DNA of 9,780 nt from an uncultured Lachnospiraceae bacterium (GTDB taxonomy: Bacteria; Bacillota; Clostridia; Lachnospirales; Lachnospiraceae): contig CAJOPI010000199.1 of the NCBI GenBank assembly GCA_905236275.1, positions 1 to 9,780 on the forward strand, given 5' to 3'. The translations under genes were made by a program, and so were the position numbers. Positions 6,465 through 9,780 of the stretch are shown here, in pieces. The notes under the pieces are model-generated. The model was not told the DNA's origin. It saw only the letters and a list, made by a program, of their open reading frames with translations, and ran no database searches. How positions within the stretch are numbered: the stretch's first letter is position 1; each line of letters opens with the position of its first letter.

Positions 6465-8132
6465 ATGGCAAAAAAAATCTGTCGTGTTAAATGGAGGGAT
6501 AAGAGTTTTGAGTATCATGAGGGTACGAAATATTCAGCACTGGCGGAAGACTTTCAGGAAAATTATGAATATCCTATAGTACTTGCTGTGATAGATGGAA
6601 AGCTGAAGGAGCTGCATCACAGTCTTCATGGGGATGTGGAGCTTGAATTCGAGACTATTGCCGATCCTTCGGGTCACAAAGCCTACAAGAGAAGCTGCTG
6701 TCTTCTCCTTATCAAGTCCTTTTATGATGTCGTGGGAAGCGATAAGATAGAACGCTTCAAGGTGGAATTTTCCTTCGGTTCAGGTTATTTCTGTACTGTA
6801 AAGGGGGATTTCGACCTTACGGAAGTTGTCGTACAGCAGACAAAGGCACGAATGCAGGAGCTTATAGAGGCAGATGTTCCGATCACAAAGAAAAGCTATC
6901 CGCTTGCGGAGATACAGGAACGCTGCCGCAGCTACGGAATGAAGGACAAGGAGAAGCTTTTCCGCTATCGCATGGGTTCAAGCGTAAATATGTACCATAT
7001 CAACGATTTTATGGATTACTATTACGGCTATATGCTCCCAAGTACCGGTTATATAAAGGTATTTGACCTTTTTATCTATGGCGAGGGTCTTATACTTGAA
7101 ATGGCAAGGAGGAAGGACCCCCTGGAGAAGCCGGAATTTCACGATACGCCAAAGCTTTTCACCACAATGATGGCTGCGACTCGCTGGAGCGCAATGCTTG
7201 GGGTTGAAACTGTAGGAGATCTGAATGCCATCATTTCAAAAGGAAAGTTCAATGACCTGGTTCTTGTGCAGGAAGCACTTCAGGAGCACAGGATCGCCGA
7301 TATTGCGGAAGAGATTTCCAAGGGCGGCAGACGTTTCGTAATGATAGCCGGACCTTCCTCTTCGGGAAAGACAAGCTTTGCCAACAGGCTTTCGATACAG
7401 CTGATGGCACAGGGTCTGAAGCCGCATCCGATAAGTCTTGATAATTATTTCGTGAACCGGGTGGATACACCGCGAATGGAAAACGGAAAGCCGGATTACG
7501 AGTGCATAGAGGCACTTGATGTAGCCTGCTTCAATGAAAACATGGAAGCTCTGCTCAAAGGAAAAGAAGTTGATATGCCCCGCTATAATTTCATAACCGG
7601 TGAGCGGGAATACAACGGAAATTTCCTTTCCATGGGCGAGGATGACGTGCTTGTAATCGAAGGCATACATGGCTTAAATAATGTCTTTTCGGAAGTGTTT
7701 ACGGAAGATGACAGGTACAAAATATATATCAGTTCACTTACGACATTAAATATTGATGAGCATAACCGCATTCCTACCACAGACGGCAGGCTTATCAGGA
7801 GACTTGTAAGGGACTACCGGACACGAGGTGCTTCCGCATCGAGAACCCTTGGGATGTGGGAGGATGTACGAAACGGCGAAGAGAGGAATATTTTCCCTCA
7901 TCAGGAAACTGCCGATGCCATGTTCAATTCGGCTCTGATATATGAGCTCTCCGTATTAAAACAGTATGCGGAACCGCTTCTTTTCGGAATGGAGCCGGGA
8001 GAAACCGGATATCAGGAAGCAGTACGATTACTTAAATTCCTGCAGTATTTCCTTGGGGTAAGTACGGAAATGCTTCCTAAAAACTCACTTATCCGCGAGT
8101 TTGTCGGAGGTTCGTGTTTTGATGTGGGTTAA
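6465..8132 (+). CDS. TGS-domain nucleoside kinase of the uridine kinase/phosphoribulokinase family
   Basis: The C-terminal half is a P-loop nucleoside kinase of the uridine kinase type: Walker A AGPSSSGKTSFANRL with GPSSSGKT at residues 296-303, then ISLDNYFVNR, DMPRYNF and VLVIEGIHGLN. It probably phosphorylates a nucleoside, perhaps uridine, using ATP or GTP. The N-terminal part (about residues 1-65) looks like a TGS domain, and the part to about 280 resembles the editing-domain region of threonyl-tRNA synthetase; this fusion is a known Firmicutes family of about 550 residues. Its exact substrate is not settled by sequence. I chose ATG 6465 (MAKKICRVKW, 555 residues) because TGGAGG (6454-6459) lies 5 bases upstream. 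A TTG at 6444 would add seven residues and overlap trmK by 4 bases. It is the last protein gene of the dgt-dnaG-rpoD-trmK run. No terminator follows before the rnpB promoter. Confidence 0.9.
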   Translation: MAKKICRVKWRDKSFEYHEGTKYSALAEDFQENYEYPIVLAVIDGKLKELHHSLHGDVELEFETIADPSGHKAYKRSCCLLLIKSFYDVVGSDKIERFKVEFSFGSGYFCTVKGDFDLTEVVVQQTKARMQELIEADVPITKKSYPLAEIQERCRSYGMKDKEKLFRYRMGSSVNMYHINDFMDYYYGYMLPSTGYIKVFDLFIYGEGLILEMARRKDPLEKPEFHDTPKLFTTMMAATRWSAMLGVETVGDLNAIISKGKFNDLVLVQEALQEHRIADIAEEISKGGRRFVMIAGPSSSGKTSFANRLSIQLMAQGLKPHPISLDNYFVNRVDTPRMENGKPDYECIEALDVACFNENMEALLKGKEVDMPRYNFITGEREYNGNFLSMGEDDVLVIEGIHGLNNVFSEVFTEDDRYKIYISSLTTLNIDEHNRIPTTDGRLIRRLVRDYRTRGASASRTLGMWEDVRNGEERNIFPHQETADAMFNSALIYELSVLKQYAEPLLFGMEPGETGYQEAVRLLKFLQYFLGVSTEMLPKNSLIREFVGGSCFDVG

Positions 8133-8145
8133 GTACAGCTGAGCC

Positions 8146-8174
8146 TTGACAAAAGAATTAATAAAATTTATGAT
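8146..8174 (+). promoter_or_regulatory. Near-consensus sigma-70 promoter of rnpB
   Basis: The -35 box TTGACA (8146-8151) is perfect. The -10 box TATGAT (8169-8174) matches 5 of 6 positions, and the spacer is exactly 17 bases. Transcription is predicted at about 8181, one base before the first base pair of the RNase P RNA P1 helix. This agreement supports both calls. It begins 14 bases after the kinase stop codon. Confidence 0.9.
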
Positions 8175-8181
8175 AAAAACT

Positions 8182-8533
8182 CAGGCAGGTCAGGTGATAG
8201 CCGGTAAGACTTTATGGTCTTACGGGAGGAAAGTCCGGGCTTCGCAGGGCAGGATGCCGGTTAACGGCCGGCCGGGGTAACCCGCGGGAAAGCGCAACAG
8301 AAAATATACAGCCGATGGAGGGAGACCTCACAGGCAATGGCGAAATGGCGGTGTAAGAGACCACCGGGTTCATGGTAACAGGAACTGCATTGCAAGCCCC
8401 ATCCGAAGCAAGAACAAACAGAGAGCTAAAGACTTGCCCGGTCTGCTTTCAGGTAGTTCGCTCGAGACTGTCGGTAACGGCAGCCCTAGATAGATTATCA
8501 CCTAGTACATAACCCGGCTTATTGGCCTGCCTG
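8182..8533 (+). ncRNA. rnpB: RNase P RNA (catalytic RNA for tRNA 5' maturation)
   Basis: This is the ribozyme subunit of RNase P, which removes 5' leaders from precursor tRNAs together with the protein RnpA. Conserved landmarks appear in order: GGAGGAAAGTCCGGGC (8225-8240), ACAGAAA (8297-8303), AAGAGACCACCGG (8355-8367), GCAAGCCCC (8392-8400) and AGATAGATTATCA (8488-8500). Helices can be drawn directly. P1 pairs 8182-8192 with 8523-8533 (11 base pairs, one G-U). P2 pairs AGGTGAT (8192-8198) with ATCACCT (8497-8503). P3 pairs GTAAGAC (8204-8210) with GTCTTAC (8217-8223). The length of about 352 bases is normal. The A or B class was not resolved with certainty; the layout looks closer to class A. 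The 3' end lacks a T-run, so the mature end is probably made by processing. Confidence 0.96.
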
Positions 8534-8568
8534 TAATAATCGCAAAGAATCCAATGAGGGACGATGAC
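8534..8568 (+). other. Short rnpB-proA gap with ribosome binding site and no visible terminator or promoter
   Basis: Only 35 bases separate the rnpB P1 helix from the proA ATG. They contain GAGGGA (8556-8561), 7 bases before ATG 8569, but no T-run, no hairpin and no -10/-35 pair. proA is therefore probably transcribed from the strong rnpB promoter or from further upstream. Confidence 0.6.
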
Positions 8569-9780
8569 ATGAATGAATATCTGAATGAGCTTGGAAAGAG
8601 AGCAAAGGCTGCGTCTGTGAAGATGGCTGTTTTGTCAACGGAAGAAAAGAACCGGGGACTCAGAGCGGCTGCGGATGCACTGACAGAAAAGGCTGATTTT
8701 ATCTTAAGCGAGAATGCCAAGGATGTTGTGGCTGCGAGAAATAAGGTTTCCCAAGCCATGCTTGACAGATTGTCCCTTGATGAAAAGAGAATCGAGGGAA
8801 TGGCTGAGGGCTTAAGGCAGATAGCAGCTCTGGAAGACCCTGTTGATTCGCTTATTGAAACGATCACGAGACCTAATGGTCTGACTATAGAAAAAAGAAG
8901 AGTATCGCTGGGAGTCATTGCGATAATTTACGAATCAAGACCGAATGTTACCGCAGATTCCTTCGGACTGTGTTTTAAGGCGGGAAATGCTGTGATCCTG
9001 AGGGGCGGAAGCGATGCCATCAATTCGAATCTTGCAATTGCAGGCGTTATCCGCGAAGCCTTGAAAAACGAGGGACTTGTAGAGGACAGCATACAGGTTA
9101 TAGAGGATACAAGCCGGGAAACGGCAGCAGAGCTTATGAAGCTAAATGCCTATGTTGACCTGCTTATACCGCGCGGAGGTGCAGGTCTTATAAGGTCTGT
9201 GGTTGAAAACAGTACTGTTCCCGTTATTGAGACCGGTGTTGGAAACTGCCACGTCTATGTCGATGAAACTGCCAATATCGAAATGGCTGCCAATATCATT
9301 GACAATGCAAAAACCCAGAGAATGGGTGTCTGCAATGCCATCGAATCACTTGTTATTCATTCCGCAATAGAGGATAAGGCTTTAAGACGGATATATGAGA
9401 TTTTGTCCGCCAAGGGCGTGACTGTCAGGGGAGATGAAAAGGCAAGAGCCGTTATTTCGGAGATTGAAGCAGCTACTGAGGAAGATTTTGCAAAAGAGTA
9501 TTTAGGTCCTTTTATCTCGGTAAAGACGATAGACAATGTTGATGAAGCCATTGAGCATATAAACCGTTACACTACCCACCACAGTGAGGCGATCATTACT
9601 GAGAATAAGGAAAATGCCGATAAATTCCTGAGACAGATTGATGCGGCGGCAGTATATGTCAACGCCTCCACGAGATTTACCGATGGCTTTGAGTTCGGCT
9701 TTGGTGCAGAAATAGGAATCAGCACCCAGAAATTCCACGCCCGCGGGCCCATGGGCTTGGAAGCACTCACATCATATAAA
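8569..9780 (+). CDS. proA: Gamma-glutamyl phosphate reductase ProA (3' end outside window)
   Basis: ProA reduces L-glutamyl 5-phosphate with NADPH to glutamate semialdehyde, the second step of proline biosynthesis, in the cytoplasm. It belongs to the aldehyde dehydrogenase superfamily. The catalytic cysteine is C227 in [13 protein letters not shown]. Other family blocks are [34 protein letters not shown] (about residues 114-147), [30 protein letters not shown] and the C-terminal [42 protein letters not shown]. Start ATG 8569 is preferred over the in-frame ATG 8554 because GAGGGA (8556-8561) is 7 bases upstream of it. The window cuts the gene after codon 404. Family length is about 415, so only the last dozen or so residues are missing. 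proB, the usual partner, is not upstream; it could lie beyond the window end. Confidence 0.96.
   Translation, partial: MNEYLNELGKRAKAASVKMAVLSTEEKNRGLRAAADALTEKADFILSENAKDVVAARNKVSQAMLDRLSLDEKRIEGMAEGLRQIAALEDPVDSLIETITRPNGLTIEKRRVSLGVIAIIYESRPNVTADSFGLCFKAGNAVILRGGSDAINSNLAIAGVIREALKNEGLVEDSIQVIEDTSRETAAELMKLNAYVDLLIPRGGAGLIRSVVENSTVPVIETGVGNCHVYVDETANIEMAANIIDNAKTQRMGVCNAIESLVIHSAIEDKALRRIYEILSAKGVTVRGDEKARAVISEIEAATEEDFAKEYLGPFISVKTIDNVDEAIEHINRYTTHHSEAIITENKENADKFLRQIDAAAVYVNASTRFTDGFEFGFGAEIGISTQKFHARGPMGLEALTSYK

Noticed and set aside
8554..8568. ATG 8554 as the proA start
   Set aside because: It overlaps the GAGGGA ribosome binding site that serves ATG 8569 and would add only the residues MRDDD, which are not part of the usual ProA N-terminus.
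8502..8918. 138-codon open frame on the - strand across the rnpB 3' end and proA 5' end
   Set aside because: It overlaps both the RNase P RNA structure and the certain proA coding region, and it has the serine-rich look of an antisense shadow.

Overview
This window is a core housekeeping segment of a bacterial chromosome. It most likely comes from a member of the Clostridia, probably Lachnospiraceae, with Butyrivibrio-like genomes as my best but unproven guess. The reasons are the dgt-dnaG-rpoD gene order, the style of the EF-Ts, SigA and TGS-uridine-kinase-like proteins, strong purine-rich ribosome binding sites, moderate GC content and a bacterial RNase P RNA. All recognised genes lie on the + strand. 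I see no phage, CRISPR, transposase, toxin-antitoxin or defence genes.

Layout. Bases 1-1125 hold tsf (elongation factor Ts), closed by a clear rho-independent terminator at about 1148-1195. Bases 1214-1597 encode a small membrane protein that I do not recognise. Bases 1598-1830 form a compact, hairpin-rich intergenic stretch that looks like a small non-autonomous repeat element or a structured leader. From about 1831 to 8132 runs a tightly packed operon: dgt-like HD phosphohydrolase, dnaG (primase), rpoD/sigA (primary sigma factor), trmK (tRNA m1A22 methyltransferase) and a TGS-domain nucleoside (uridine-like) kinase. Gene gaps are 2 to 26 bases. Bases 8146-8174 carry an almost perfect sigma-70 promoter that starts the RNase P RNA gene rnpB (8182-8533). 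Then proA (gamma-glutamyl phosphate reductase) begins at 8569 and runs off the end of the window, probably lacking only its last dozen or so codons.

How the genes work together. The dgt-dnaG-rpoD block is the Clostridia counterpart of the macromolecular synthesis operon: it joins dNTP balance, replication priming and basal transcription. The two downstream genes add tRNA modification and a nucleoside kinase. tsf and rnpB add translation elongation and tRNA maturation. proA is the only amino-acid biosynthesis gene, and it has no visible promoter of its own.

The least ordinary parts are: (a) the 165-base structured element at 1631-1795 with a 12-base direct repeat at its ends; (b) the dgt-like gene just after it, which has no ATG, GTG or TTG start anywhere upstream of its conserved HD core; (c) an EF-Ts that is unusually long because of extra sequence in its C-terminal half; and (d) the absence of a visible terminator between rnpB and proA. 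I did not find a convincing new multi-gene system; the rest is ordinary core genome.
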